From: Allostella vacuolata
GTDB taxonomy: Bacteria > Pseudomonadota > Alphaproteobacteria > ATCC43930 > Allostellaceae
DNA length: 64,000 nucleotides
Assembly: GCA_006739055.1 (NCBI GenBank)
Contig: AP019702.1
Span: forward strand, 4,241,388 to 4,305,387
Direction: 5' to 3'
Position numbers and translations under genes: made by a program. Position 1 is the stretch's first letter, and every line of letters starts with the position of its first letter. Below are positions 1 to 8,952 of the stretch, piece after piece. The notes beneath the pieces were generated by a model, which was not told the origin of the DNA, searched no databases, and saw only the letters and a program-made list of their open reading frames with translations.

Positions 1-843
1 CGCGCGGGCCATCAGGATGTTGGCGACGACGAAGGCGCCGGGGCTGATCGAGTGGCTCACCACCTGGTAGGCGCCGACCGCGGTGACCGCGATCTGCACC
101 AGCAGGCGGACGGTGCGCGAGGTGGTACCGACGAAGCTGCTGATCTTGTTCGAGCGGCTGTTGGAGGACAGGACGACGGTCTGCATCTTGCGCCACTGGC
201 GCACGACGCCCTTCATCATGCCCATCGACTCGATGGCCTCGGCGTTCTTGACCATCGCCTCGGCCTCCTGGCTCGCCAGGATGCTGGCCGCGTTGTACAT
301 GCGCAGCGGCCGGCGGGAGAGCACCTCGTTGGCGATCGCGAAGCAGACCATGACCAGCGAGCCGCCGAGCGCGACATAGCCGAGCAGCGGGTCGAAGACC
401 CAGATGATGAACAGGTAGAGCGGGACCCAGGGGGTGTCGAACAGGTTGGGCAGTTCGCCGCCGGCCAGGAAGTTGCGCACCGCCGCCAGGTCGCGCAACC
501 CCTGCGCGTCGCGCGCGCCATTGTTGAGCAGGCCGTTGCGAATCGACAGGCGCAGCAGGTCCTCGCCCAGCAGCGCGTCGATCTTGTTGCTCATCTCGTT
601 GGTGACGCGGGTGCGCACGAAATACAGGACGCCCATGATGAGCATCGAGAAGACCGCGATCACCGTCAGCAGCAGAAGGGTCGACATGCTGCCGCTGGCG
701 AAGACGCGGTTGAACATCTGCAGCGTATAGAGCGGCAGGACCAGCATCAGCATGTTGATGAAGAAGGTGATCACCCCGATGGTGATCAATTCCGGCCGGC
801 ATGCGCGCAGAAGGGCCCGCACGGAATTCAGCTTTTCAGTCAT
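1..843 (-). CDS. Type I secretion ABC transporter (PrtD-like), N-terminal part, cut by window edge
   Basis: The first 281 codons of an inner-membrane ABC exporter that drives type I secretion of RTX-type proteins in one step across both membranes. The frame is open to base 1, so the ATPase half lies outside the window. The protein begins directly with the membrane domain: hydrophobic segments at about residues 20-40, 56-76 and 140-170, and another near 255-280. There is no C39-like N-terminal domain, which fits the PrtD/RsaD branch rather than HlyB. The conserved N-terminal pattern (LPLYTLQMFNRV, then SGSMSTLLLLT) is typical of the family. It is divergent from the TPR gene at 1069. The RTX protein encoded at 6427-8553 is the obvious candidate substrate; that link is inferred from proximity. 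Confidence 0.88.
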   Translation of the reverse strand, partial: MTEKLNSVRALLRACRPELITIGVITFFINMLMLVLPLYTLQMFNRVFASGSMSTLLLLTVIAVFSMLIMGVLYFVRTRVTNEMSNKIDALLGEDLLRLSIRNGLLNNGARDAQGLRDLAAVRNFLAGGELPNLFDTPWVPLYLFIIWVFDPLLGYVALGGSLVMVCFAIANEVLSRRPLRMYNAASILASQEAEAMVKNAEAIESMGMMKGVVRQWRKMQTVVLSSNSRSNKISSFVGTTSRTVRLLVQIAVTAVGAYQVVSHSISPGAFVVANILMARA

Positions 844-943
844 TCGACCTTCTATCTGTCAGGCTGCCCGCCCCGGCGATCGCGCTGCATATCACAGCGC
901 CGGCTCTCAGCCTATCGTCGGCCCACAGGCCACGGCGGTTCAA

Positions 944-955
944 TGACGGCCGTCA
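944..955. promoter_or_regulatory. Perfect 12-bp palindrome in divergent intergenic region
   Basis: TGACGGCCGTCA lies between the divergent secretion ABC gene (start 843) and the first TPR gene (start 1069). A near-identical 14-bp inverted repeat, GTGACGGCGGTCAC, lies upstream of both GT4 copies (8791-8804 and 11453-11466). A common regulator is possible. Nothing else in the 225-bp gap is recognisable. Confidence 0.4.
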
Positions 956-1068
956 CTCAATACGTGGTCTTTGCCATCCCTGCCGTTCCATGGCAAGTGC
1001 TCACGGGCTGCGGCGAAATCGACTTGACGTCCGCGCCCGCCCGTGGCGTGCCGTTCGACGGAGTATCC

Positions 1069-2814
1069 ATGACCGATGTTTCCGCCCCCGGCGCTGATGC
1101 CTTCCAGGAGGCGCAGGAGCTGTTCCGCAGGGGGCGGATCGAGGCGGCCGCGACGCTGTGCGAAGCGGTCCTGGCACAGCGGCCGGACTGCGCCGACGCG
1201 CACCACCTGGCAGGCTCCATCGGCCTGGAGCGGCGGCGGCATGGCGAGGCGCTGGCCGCCTTCGACCGGGGCCTGCGCCACCGGCCGGACCGGGCGGCCC
1301 TGTGGACCGGGCGCGGGCTGGCGCTGCGCGGGCTGGGCCGGCTGCCGGAAGCGCTCGACAGCCTGGACCGGGCGCTGGCCATCGCACCGGATTCGCCCGG
1401 GACCCTGCTCCACAAGGCCGACCTGCTCATGGCGATGAAGCGCCATGGCGAAGCCCTCGGCGCCTGGGATGTCCTGCGGGCCGCCCGGCCCGGCCTGGCC
1501 GCCGTCCATCGCGGCCTGGCCGAGGCGCTGCTGGCCATGCGGCGGCACGACGCCGCGCTGGCCGCCGCCGACGACGCGCTGCGGTGCGAGCCGGGCCGGG
1601 CCGATCACCTGGTCCTGCGCGCGCGCATCCGGCGGGAGATGCGGCAGCCCGAGGCAGCGGCGGCGGACCTGGAGCGGGCTCGGGTGCTCGCGCCCGACTC
1701 GTCGGCGGTCCATGGCGCCCTCGGCGCTCTGCACATGCGCTGCCAGCGGTTCGCGGAAGGGCGGGCCGCGCTGGAGCGGGCGGTCGAGCTGGCACCGGGC
1801 AATCGCCGGGCACGGGTCGCCGCCGGCCTGGCCCAGCTGCTGCTGGGCGACTTCGAGCGCGGCTGGGAGAATATGGAATACCGGTTGCAGCCCGCCCGCC
1901 CGGTCGTCCCCGGCGACGGCCGGGTGCCCATGTGGGACGGCCGGGCGCCCCTGGCCGGCAAGACCATCCTGCTGATGGCCGAGCAGGGGTTGGGCGATAC
2001 GCTGCAGTTCTGCCGCTTCGCCCCGCACGTCGCCGCGATGGGGGCGGTCGTCTTCCTGTGGGTCCAGCGGGAGCTGAATTCCCTGCTCCGCCCGCTGCCC
2101 GGCATCGCGGGCGTGCTGTCGCCCGGCGACGCCGTCGGCTGGTGCGACTATCGCTATCCGCTGATGAGCCTGCCGCATGCCCTCGGCGTCCGGCTCGACA
2201 CCATCCCGGCGGCGGCGTACCTGGCTGCGCCGGCCGACCGCACGGCGGCCTGGGCGGCCTTGCTTCCGGCCGACGGCAGGCCGCGGGTCGGGCTCGCCTG
2301 GTCGGGCAATCCGCGCCACGACAACGACCACAACCGCTCCATGACGCTGGATGCGCTGCGCCCGGTCCTGGCGCTGGGGGACCGCCTGCAGTTCGTCAGC
2401 CTGCAGAAGAACCCGCGGCCGGCGGACCGGCACGCCCTGGCCGCCCATCCGCAGATCCTCGACCGGACCGACGCCCTGGAGGATTTCGGCGACACCGCCG
2501 GCCTGATCGCCAACCTGGACCTGACGATCTCGGTCGACACCTCGGTCGTGCACCTGGCCGGGGCGCTGGGCCGGCCGGTCTGGGTGTTGCTGGCGGCGAC
2601 GCCGAGCTGGCGGTGGCTGCTGGAGCGCGACGACAGCCCATGGTACGCTGCGGCGCGTCTGTACCGGCAAGCGAGCACGGGCGATTGGGCGGGAGTGGCG
2701 AGGCGCGTGGCAGCATCGCTGGCGAGTTGGCGGCCGGACCGGGTGCGGACGGCCGGCGCCGATCCGGCCGCTTGCCCCCGTTCCCCACCCCCACCGACGA
2801 TGGAAGCGACATGA
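1069..2814 (+). CDS. TPR protein with GT9-like glycosyltransferase domain
   Basis: A 581-residue protein without signal peptide, so probably cytoplasmic. Residues 10-260 form a run of tetratricopeptide repeats, including several A-L-x-x-D-x-A-L-A-x-x-P-type units. Residues about 295-545 resemble a GT-B domain of the heptosyltransferase (GT9) type: EQGLGDTLQF at 305-314, GLAWSGNP at 408-415 and SVDTSVVHLAGALG at 488-501, the last being the typical nucleotide-sugar side. ATG 1069 is chosen because GGAG lies 6-7 bases upstream; the frame is open further upstream, but that stretch is antisense to the secretion gene. The stop overlaps the next start (ATGA), so the genes are probably co-translated. 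It probably transfers a sugar to a protein or glycan; donor and acceptor are unknown. Confidence 0.85.
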   Translation: MTDVSAPGADAFQEAQELFRRGRIEAAATLCEAVLAQRPDCADAHHLAGSIGLERRRHGEALAAFDRGLRHRPDRAALWTGRGLALRGLGRLPEALDSLDRALAIAPDSPGTLLHKADLLMAMKRHGEALGAWDVLRAARPGLAAVHRGLAEALLAMRRHDAALAAADDALRCEPGRADHLVLRARIRREMRQPEAAAADLERARVLAPDSSAVHGALGALHMRCQRFAEGRAALERAVELAPGNRRARVAAGLAQLLLGDFERGWENMEYRLQPARPVVPGDGRVPMWDGRAPLAGKTILLMAEQGLGDTLQFCRFAPHVAAMGAVVFLWVQRELNSLLRPLPGIAGVLSPGDAVGWCDYRYPLMSLPHALGVRLDTIPAAAYLAAPADRTAAWAALLPADGRPRVGLAWSGNPRHDNDHNRSMTLDALRPVLALGDRLQFVSLQKNPRPADRHALAAHPQILDRTDALEDFGDTAGLIANLDLTISVDTSVVHLAGALGRPVWVLLAATPSWRWLLERDDSPWYAAARLYRQASTGDWAGVARRVAASLASWRPDRVRTAGADPAACPRSPPPPTMEAT

Positions 2815-3842
2815 CCACCGCTGCACCCCGCCCCGACGCGTTTGCCCAGGCCCAGCAGTTGCGCCGGGACGGCAAGCTGGAGCCGGCCCTCAACGTCTGC
2901 AAGGCGATCCTGGCCGCGGCGCCGGACTTCGCGCCGGCATACCACCTGATGGGCACGATCTTCCTGCAGACCCGCCAGCACGGCCACGCGCTGGCGATGT
3001 TCGACGAGGGGCTGCGGCATCGCCCGGACCTGGCACCGCTATGGGCCGGGCGCGGCCAGGTGCTGCGCCTGCAGGACCGGCTGGAGGAATCGGCGGAGAG
3101 CTTCGCCCAGGCGCTGGCGATCGAACCCGACTCGTTCGTCGCCCATGCCAATCTCGGGGCGGTGCTGCGGGGGCTGGGCCGGCTCGCCGAATCCCTCGAG
3201 AGCTACGACCGGGCGCTGGCGATCAAGGAGCGCTCGGCCGACGCCCGGAACGGGCGGGCGCTGACCCTGGAGAGGATGGGGCGGCTCGACGAAGCCGTCG
3301 CCGAAATCGAGGCGGCGCTCACGTTCGAACCGGACTTCGCCGAGGCGCTGAACAATCGCGGGCGGCTGCGGCGGCTGACCGGCCGGGCGGAAGCGGGGCT
3401 GGCCGACATCGACCGGGCCATGACGCTGCGCCCGCCGGGCGGCCGGACATGGCTCAATCGCGCCCAGACCCTGTTGGCCCTGGACCGCCGGGAGGAGGCG
3501 CTGGACAGCCTCGACCAGGCGCTCGCCGTGCGGGCGAACTTTCCCGACGCGCTGATGCTGAAGGCCGAGCTGTTCCTGGCGATGGACCGGGCCGGAGATG
3601 CGGTGGACGCCTACGAAGCATTGCTGGCGATCCAGCCCCGCCTCGTTGTCGCCCATCGCGGCCGGGCGGAATCGCTGCTGATGCTCGGCTGGCTCGGCGA
3701 GGCGCTGGAATCGGCCGACACGGCGCTGGAGCTCGATCCGCACGCCCTGGAGAACCAGATGATGCGCGCCCGCATCCTCGCCCGGATGAGCCATGGGGAC
3801 GAGAGCCCGGCCGGCAGCCGCGATGCATCGCCGGCCGGCTGA
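2811..3842 (+). CDS. TPR-only protein, probably a paralogue that lost its transferase domain
   Basis: 343 residues made almost entirely of TPR units, beginning MTTAAPRPDAFAQAQQLRRD and clearly related to the N-terminal halves of the genes on either side. The GT9-like half present in both neighbours is missing. The protein ends in a low-complexity tail (SPAGSRDASPAG) that overlaps the start of the next gene. The start overlaps the previous stop by four bases. It may be a protein-protein scaffold for the neighbouring transferases, or the remnant of a third full-length copy truncated by recombination between paralogues. Function otherwise unknown. Confidence 0.8.
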   Translation: MTTAAPRPDAFAQAQQLRRDGKLEPALNVCKAILAAAPDFAPAYHLMGTIFLQTRQHGHALAMFDEGLRHRPDLAPLWAGRGQVLRLQDRLEESAESFAQALAIEPDSFVAHANLGAVLRGLGRLAESLESYDRALAIKERSADARNGRALTLERMGRLDEAVAEIEAALTFEPDFAEALNNRGRLRRLTGRAEAGLADIDRAMTLRPPGGRTWLNRAQTLLALDRREEALDSLDQALAVRANFPDALMLKAELFLAMDRAGDAVDAYEALLAIQPRLVVAHRGRAESLLMLGWLGEALESADTALELDPHALENQMMRARILARMSHGDESPAGSRDASPAG

Positions 3843-6009
3843 CGGCGCGCGGCCCCGCCGCCCGGCGGAGACGCGGTCCGCCGCCGAACCACCGCCGGCC
3901 GCGTCGCCGGCCTTCGGGGCGGCGCAGGCCCTGTACCGGGCGGGCGACGCGGCCGGGGCGGACGTCCGCTGCCGGGCGATCCTGGCGCAAACGCCGGGCG
4001 ACCTGCAGGCGCTGCACCTGCTCGGCATCATCGCGCTCGGCCGCGGGGATCACGCCGCGGCCCTGAAGGTCTTCGAGACCGCCCTCGGCCACCGCCCGGA
4101 CCTGGCGGCGTTGTGGACCAACCATGCGGCCGCCCTGCAGGGGCTGCGGCGGCCGGAAGCGGCGCGGGCCAGCCTCGACCGCGCGCTGGCGATCGACCCG
4201 GGCTCGGTCAGCGCGCTCGGCAACATGGCGTCCCTCCTGAAGACCATGGGGCAGCTCGATTCGGCCCTGCTGCATGTCGACCGGGCCCTCGCCCTGCAGC
4301 CGCGCTCGGCCGACCTGCTGAGCAACCGCGGCAACATCCTGGAGCGGCTGCACCGCCCGGCCGAGGCGCTGGCGGCCTTCGACGCGGCGCTGGCGATCCG
4401 CGGCGACCTTGCCGAGGCGCTGAATGGCCGGGCCACGGTGCTGCGCGCGCTCGACCGGCCGCAGGAGGCCCTGGCCGACCTCGACCGGGCCGAACGCCAC
4501 CGCCCGCCCACCGCGAAGACCCGGCTCAATCGCGGCCTGGCCCTGATGCAGCTCAACCTCTTCGACGAGGCGCTCGCCTGTTTCGAGGCGATCCTGGCGG
4601 ACGCCCCGCAGGAGCAGGAGGCGATCCTCCAGCAGGCCGTGGTCCTGGCCGAGCTGAAGCGATACGACGAGGCCGGGGACGTGCTGGATGCCCTGCTGGC
4701 GCGGGAGCCGGATGCCGAGGCGGCGCTGCGAATCCGCTGCGACGTGCGCATCAGGCTCGGCCGGTTCGACGAGGCACTCCTGGATGCCGAGCGGGCGCTC
4801 GCGCTCAACCCCGGCGCGCCCGAGGCGATCGCGGTCCAGGTGCGCGCGCTGCGGCATGTCAACCGGCTGGACGAGGCGGCGCAGCGACTGGAGGCGGCGC
4901 TGGAAGCGGCGCCGGACTCGACCGACCTCCGCTCCGAGTATTTCTTCCTGCTGGTCGCATTGCGCCGCTTCGCCGAGGCGACCGACCATGCCGAGCGGCT
5001 GGTGGCGCAGGCCCCGGCCAAAGATTCGCAACGGTTCGTCCTGGGAGCGCACTACCTGCTTCTGGGCCGCTTGAGAGAGGGATGGCAGCACTACGAGAGC
5101 CGCCACAGGCCACCCAAGGCGGCACTCGCGGACGGCCGCCGGCGGATTCCGACCTGGACCGGGACGGAACCCCTGGCCGGCCGGACGATCCTGCTGCAAT
5201 CGGAACAGGGGCTGGGCGACACGATCCAGTTCTGCCGCTATGCGCCGCGGGTCCATCGCCTGGGCGCCCGGGTGCTGCTGTGGGTGCAGTCGCCGCTCAA
5301 GGGCCTGATGCACAGCCTCGAGGGCGTCGATGCGGTGCTCGGCGCGGGCGACGCGCACCCGGACTGCGACTTCCGCTGCGCGCTGATGAGCCTGCCGCAC
5401 GCCTTCGGCACCACGGTGGAAACGGTCCCGGCCGCCCACTCCTACCTGGCGGCCGAACCGGCCCGGATCGAGGCCTGGCGGCGCCGGCTGCCGGACGACG
5501 GCCGGCCGCGGATCGGCATCGTCTGGTCGGGCAACCCGCGCTACGGCAATGACCGCAACCGCTCGGCCCGCCTGGACCAGTTCCGGCCGCTGTTCGACCT
5601 CGACGCGCACTTCGTCAGCCTGCAGAAGGAGGTGCGGGCGGCCGACATGGCCACCCTGCGCGGCGAGCCGCGCCTCCTGCGGGTCGGCGAGGAGCTGACC
5701 GACTTCTCGGATACGGCCGGGCTGGTCGCGAACCTCGACCTGGTGGTCAGCGTCGACACCTCGGTCGGCCACCTGTCCGCCGCGCTGGGGCGGCCGACCT
5801 GGTTCCTGCTGCCGGCGACGCCCTGCTGGCGCTGGATGCTGGACCGATCCGACACGCCCTGGTATCCGACCGCGACCCTGTTCCGGCAGCAGCGGGCCAA
5901 CGACTGGCCGGGGGTGATCGGCCGGGTGCGCGAGGCCCTGCTGGAGGATGCATCCTTCGGCATGGCGGCCGGCTCCCATGCCCAGGGCCGCATGGCCGCC
6001 GGACGCTGA
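3793..6009 (+). CDS. TPR protein with GT9-like glycosyltransferase domain
   Basis: Up to 738 residues: a disordered, Pro/Arg/Ala-rich N-terminus, about ten TPR units and a C-terminal GT9-like domain. The latter shows the same landmarks as the gene at 1069: SEQGLGDTIQFCRYAP, ALMSLPHAFGT, GIVWSGNPRYGNDRNRS and VSVDTSVGHLSAALG. The start is uncertain. ATG 3793 overlaps the previous gene by 50 bases with only a weak ribosome site; ATG 3823 overlaps by 20. It is the last gene of a three-gene unit and is convergent with the RTX gene, with a palindromic repeat and the RTX terminator in between. Likely a cytoplasmic glycosyltransferase acting on the RTX protein or on a surface glycan (inference). Confidence 0.85.
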   Translation: MGTRARPAAAMHRRPADGARPRRPAETRSAAEPPPAASPAFGAAQALYRAGDAAGADVRCRAILAQTPGDLQALHLLGIIALGRGDHAAALKVFETALGHRPDLAALWTNHAAALQGLRRPEAARASLDRALAIDPGSVSALGNMASLLKTMGQLDSALLHVDRALALQPRSADLLSNRGNILERLHRPAEALAAFDAALAIRGDLAEALNGRATVLRALDRPQEALADLDRAERHRPPTAKTRLNRGLALMQLNLFDEALACFEAILADAPQEQEAILQQAVVLAELKRYDEAGDVLDALLAREPDAEAALRIRCDVRIRLGRFDEALLDAERALALNPGAPEAIAVQVRALRHVNRLDEAAQRLEAALEAAPDSTDLRSEYFFLLVALRRFAEATDHAERLVAQAPAKDSQRFVLGAHYLLLGRLREGWQHYESRHRPPKAALADGRRRIPTWTGTEPLAGRTILLQSEQGLGDTIQFCRYAPRVHRLGARVLLWVQSPLKGLMHSLEGVDAVLGAGDAHPDCDFRCALMSLPHAFGTTVETVPAAHSYLAAEPARIEAWRRRLPDDGRPRIGIVWSGNPRYGNDRNRSARLDQFRPLFDLDAHFVSLQKEVRAADMATLRGEPRLLRVGEELTDFSDTAGLVANLDLVVSVDTSVGHLSAALGRPTWFLLPATPCWRWMLDRSDTPWYPTATLFRQQRANDWPGVIGRVREALLEDASFGMAAGSHAQGRMAAGR

Positions 6010-6191
6010 TCCGGCCGCTCTCCCTTGCACCGGCGCTTGCAGCAGGACGAAGAAGTCCTGGCCGGAAACGGGGCGCTGGCCCCTTGGTCGTAGCGAGCCT
6101 CGACCGCGTTCGGGACGAGTTCTGACCGGCTGGACCGACCTGAAGGGATGAAACGCTCCAGGGCTGTTGATTGGAGCATCGCCTGTCGGCC

Positions 6192-6298
6192 AAAGCGTCC
6201 CTCGACTACGCTCGGGATGAGGGGACTTCGCCATCGGCGCAAACGCTCGTGGAGAAAGGAAAATCTCCTCATCCCGAGCCTTGGTCGAGGGACGCTTT
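6192..6298. repeat. Interspersed palindromic element, copy 1
   Basis: Two 30-base arms in inverted orientation: the left begins GCGTCCCTCGAC and ends GGGATGAGG, the right begins CCTCATCCCGAG and ends GTCGAGGGACGC. A roughly 45-base spacer contains CAAACGCTCGTGGAGAAAGG. A degenerate half-arm lies at about 6090-6125, and the sequence between it and the core resembles the right flank of copy 3, so the full unit may be larger than the core. It sits between convergent genes. Confidence 0.85.
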
Positions 6299-6367
6299 GA
6301 CCGGTGGCCAGCGCATCCGCCGCCGCTCCGGCGGAAAAGCGCAACCTGGATGCAGGCCCCGATGCAC

Positions 6368-6398
6368 AAAAAAAGAGCCAGGGCTTGCGCCCTGGCTC
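6368..6398 (-). terminator. Rho-independent terminator of the RTX gene
   Basis: A perfect 10-bp stem (GAGCCAGGGC with its complement, 6375-6384 and 6389-6398), a four-base loop, and seven T residues on the minus strand (6368-6374). It starts about 30 bases after the RTX stop codon and is the clearest intrinsic terminator in the window. Confidence 0.92.
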
Positions 6399-6426
6399 CA
6401 GCTCGTCGATCGGATGAACCGACCGC

Positions 6427-8553
6427 TTACACGGTGTAGTCGACGATGGCCGTGTAGTTCTTGTCGACCGCCGCCTCGAACACGCTGCTGTCGTAGCTGA
6501 AGTCGAAGTTCGCTTCGGTGAAGGTCGCCAGCTGCGCCACCGAGGTGATGTTGGTGATGACCGCGACCGGAGCGGCCCACACTTCGATGCCGGCAAACGA
6601 CCCGCCCACGAGATCGAGGGCGTCGAGGTTGGAGATGTACCAGATCTCCGTGGCGTAGGTGCCGTCGCCCAGCAGCTGGTCGGAGATGACGAAGACCAGC
6701 CCCGGATGATCGCCCGTCGACGGATCGATGTCGGCGATGGAGACCGGGTCGGTCACGAACTGGCCGAGCCAGCCGGTCCCGTGAATACCGCCAATGCTCG
6801 CCGTTCCGATATCGTCCCAGTTCTGGCCGATGTTGATGAGGATATTGTCGTTGCCGTCGATATCCTCGCCGTCGGTGCTCATGTAGACGATCGGCGCGGC
6901 CATGCCGCCGAACAGATCACCGTCGATCAGCAGCCGGTCCTGGCTGGTATCGAAGTCGGTGATGCGATCGAAGACGCTGGTGGTGAAGATATCCAGCGAA
7001 CCCACGGTATCCGCATTCTCGGCGCCGTAGGTCGGGAAGTCGAGCACGAAGGCGTCGGCTCCCTTACCGCCGGTCAGCGTATCGCCGTAGTTGGTGCCGA
7101 GCTCGTAGTCGACGGTGTCCGAGCCCGGGGCCGAGTTGTAGGTGCCGTAGATGTCGTCGCCGCGCAGCGTGTCGGCACCGGCACCGCCGACCAGGCTGTC
7201 CCAGCCGTCGCCGCCGTTCAGCACATAGGACGAGCTGCTTTCCGCCGAGGCATCGATCTTGTCGTTGCCGTAGCGCGCATCGACGAACACCGACGTGCCG
7301 GTGTTGTTGCCGTCGGCGAACTTGACGTAGTCGTCTTCGCTGTTCGAGAAGAGAATGGTCTCGATGTTCTGGATCGACAGGTCGCGCAGCACCAGGTTCG
7401 TCGGCTGCTCGAAGCTGATGATGTCGCTGCCGCTGCCGCCGTCGTTCTGGTCGGCGATGAACAGGCCACGCTCATAGTCGATGGTGTCGTTGCCTTCGCC
7501 GCCGGACGCATGGATCTGCGTGTTCGGCTGCACCTGGCTGAACGCGTAGCCCGACGTATCGTCGACTTCCAGGTAGTCCTTGCCGTCGCCGCCGAGCAGC
7601 GTCTTCATGCCGATCGAGGTCGCCTGGATCTCCAGGATGTCGTCGTCGACGCCGCCGCTCAGCGTGTCGTCACCGAAGTTGCCGGCGCTCAGCGTGTCGT
7701 TGCCGCCGTCGCCATAGACCTCGATGTCGCCGGCATTGGCCGTCAGCAGCGCCTTGTCGTTGTTCTCGCCCATATAGACGAGATGGTCGCCCGTGGTGGA
7801 CGTGATGAGGACGAGATCCTGCATCTTGTCCATGTAGATCAGCTTGTCGCCGGTGTCGCTGTTGCCCAGCGTCACCGTGTCGTTGCCGTTGCCGGCGAAG
7901 ACGGTGTCGTTGCCGGTGTCCGGATCGATGACGTCGTTGCCCGAACCGCCGTACAGGATGTCGTTGCCCGAACCGCCGTTCAGGTTGTCGTTGCCGAGGT
8001 CACCGGCCACCTGGTCGTTGCCGGCCCCGCCGAGAACCGTGTCGTTCTCCTGGCCGCCATACAGCGAGTCGTTGCCCGCACCGCCCGAGATGCTGTCCGC
8101 GCCGGTGTTGCCATAGACGCGGTCGGCCGCATCGCCGGTGGCGATCGTGTCCGCACCGCCCAGGCCCCACACCTGCACCGACTGCAGCGCGGCGCTCAGC
8201 GGCACCACGTTGCCGGAGTCATCGAGGACCGTGTCCGTGTCGCGCTGGCCGACCCAGAGCTGGCCGCCGTTCGACAGGACGATGTTCTGCGACGCATCGC
8301 TCGCATCGACGCCGACCTGGCGAATGACCATGTTCGGGATGTAGGCATAGCGCACGTCGGCCGCGGCCAGCGGCGCGCCGGTCGCATCGCGCGACTTGAC
8401 GATGGCGAGGTCGGTACCGACCTCGACCAGATCGAACTGGCTGGCCGCCAGGGACGGGTCGGAAACCTGAAGCACGTCCGAACGGAAATCGAACGACTGC
8501 CCCAGGATCTTCAGATCCAGGTTGCTGGCCCCATTCCAACTAAAAATTGCCAT
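6427..8553 (-). CDS. Large RTX calcium-binding protein, putative type I secreted surface protein
   Basis: 708 residues, very rich in Asp, Asn and Gly, acidic and without Cys. Residues about 130-260 carry a block of GGxGxDxxx nonapeptides (GGAGNDSLYGGQENDTVLGG and following) that bind calcium in a parallel beta-roll. Further scattered repeats follow to about residue 520. There is no N-terminal signal peptide, as expected for a type I substrate. The C-terminal 150 residues lack repeats and would hold the secretion signal; the end is Asp/Val-rich (IVDYTV). A full GAGGAGGT ribosome site lies at 8562-8569, about 8 bases before the ATG. The strong site, the terminator and lower GC than its neighbours suggest high expression. 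An S-layer or adhesin role is possible, by analogy with RsaA of Caulobacter. Confidence 0.88.
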   Translation of the reverse strand: MAIFSWNGASNLDLKILGQSFDFRSDVLQVSDPSLAASQFDLVEVGTDLAIVKSRDATGAPLAAADVRYAYIPNMVIRQVGVDASDASQNIVLSNGGQLWVGQRDTDTVLDDSGNVVPLSAALQSVQVWGLGGADTIATGDAADRVYGNTGADSISGGAGNDSLYGGQENDTVLGGAGNDQVAGDLGNDNLNGGSGNDILYGGSGNDVIDPDTGNDTVFAGNGNDTVTLGNSDTGDKLIYMDKMQDLVLITSTTGDHLVYMGENNDKALLTANAGDIEVYGDGGNDTLSAGNFGDDTLSGGVDDDILEIQATSIGMKTLLGGDGKDYLEVDDTSGYAFSQVQPNTQIHASGGEGNDTIDYERGLFIADQNDGGSGSDIISFEQPTNLVLRDLSIQNIETILFSNSEDDYVKFADGNNTGTSVFVDARYGNDKIDASAESSSSYVLNGGDGWDSLVGGAGADTLRGDDIYGTYNSAPGSDTVDYELGTNYGDTLTGGKGADAFVLDFPTYGAENADTVGSLDIFTTSVFDRITDFDTSQDRLLIDGDLFGGMAAPIVYMSTDGEDIDGNDNILINIGQNWDDIGTASIGGIHGTGWLGQFVTDPVSIADIDPSTGDHPGLVFVISDQLLGDGTYATEIWYISNLDALDLVGGSFAGIEVWAAPVAVITNITSVAQLATFTEANFDFSYDSSVFEAAVDKNYTAIVDYTV

Positions 8554-8592
8554 AACTGGCTACCTCCTCGCCGTATTACCCACTTTGGCCTT

Positions 8593-8610
8593 GCCGGGCA
8601 CAAGCCCGGC
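8593..8610 (-). other. 5' leader hairpin of the RTX mRNA
   Basis: GCCGGGC and GCCCGGC form a 7-bp stem with a four-base loop about 40 bases upstream of the RTX start. There is no T-tract, so this is not a terminator; a role in transcript stability is conceivable. The rest of 8554-8670 holds the ribosome site and no clear promoter. Confidence 0.35.
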
Positions 8611-8790
8611 CGCCGGCTCCCAGTCCGAGAACTCGCGGCGGGAGGGTAGAGAGAAGCCTCCGGCCGACGCAAGCAGTTTCGTCCTGGCACTCCGGGCCTG
8701 GGCCCGGGCGGGTCTCCGTCGTTGCATCGAGGCAACGTTGCGGTCGACCCTGGTGCTGGTCAGTCATACCGCGAGCGCCGGAGGTTCAAA

Positions 8791-8846
8791 GTGACGGCGG
8801 TCACAACCGGGAAAATTTGCCGGGCGGGCCGGCTGCACGCTAAGGT
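8791..8846 (+). promoter_or_regulatory. Candidate promoter and operator of GT4 copy A
   Basis: Inverted repeat GTGACGGCGGTCAC (8791-8804), then GGGAAAATT (8809-8817), and 23 bases later TAAGGT (8841-8846). The same AAAATT with 23-base spacing to a TATATG box occurs on the minus strand upstream of the GT4 gene at 16173. An exact second copy lies at 11453-11508. Confidence 0.4.
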
Positions 8847-8952
8847 CGGCGGCGGGGGCGGCCGCGAAGGACGCGCGCCGGGGGGCGGCAGGCGGGCGGG
8901 GATGCGGGAACAGAGCGATCGCGACGCGGGACCGGGGCATGCGCCGCCGGGG

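Noticed and set aside
6192-6298. Palindromic elements read as simple rho-independent terminators
   Set aside because: The stems are separated by about 45 bases, lack T-tracts, and one copy lies between divergent genes.
3454-6369. A 971-codon open frame on the minus strand
   Set aside because: Antisense to the TPR genes. Repetitive Gln/Arg/Pro content mirrors the TPR repeats and extends into the palindromic element.
7844-8116. Regular short repeats that could suggest a CRISPR array or minisatellite
   Set aside because: They are the codons of the RTX nonapeptides (GGxGxDxxx) and stay in frame. There are no unique spacers of constant length.
8722-8952. N-terminal extension of the GT4 protein from an upstream start
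   Set aside because: The extension is Gly/Arg-rich, contains the putative promoter and operator, and is identical in both duplicates as noncoding DNA would be after recent duplication.
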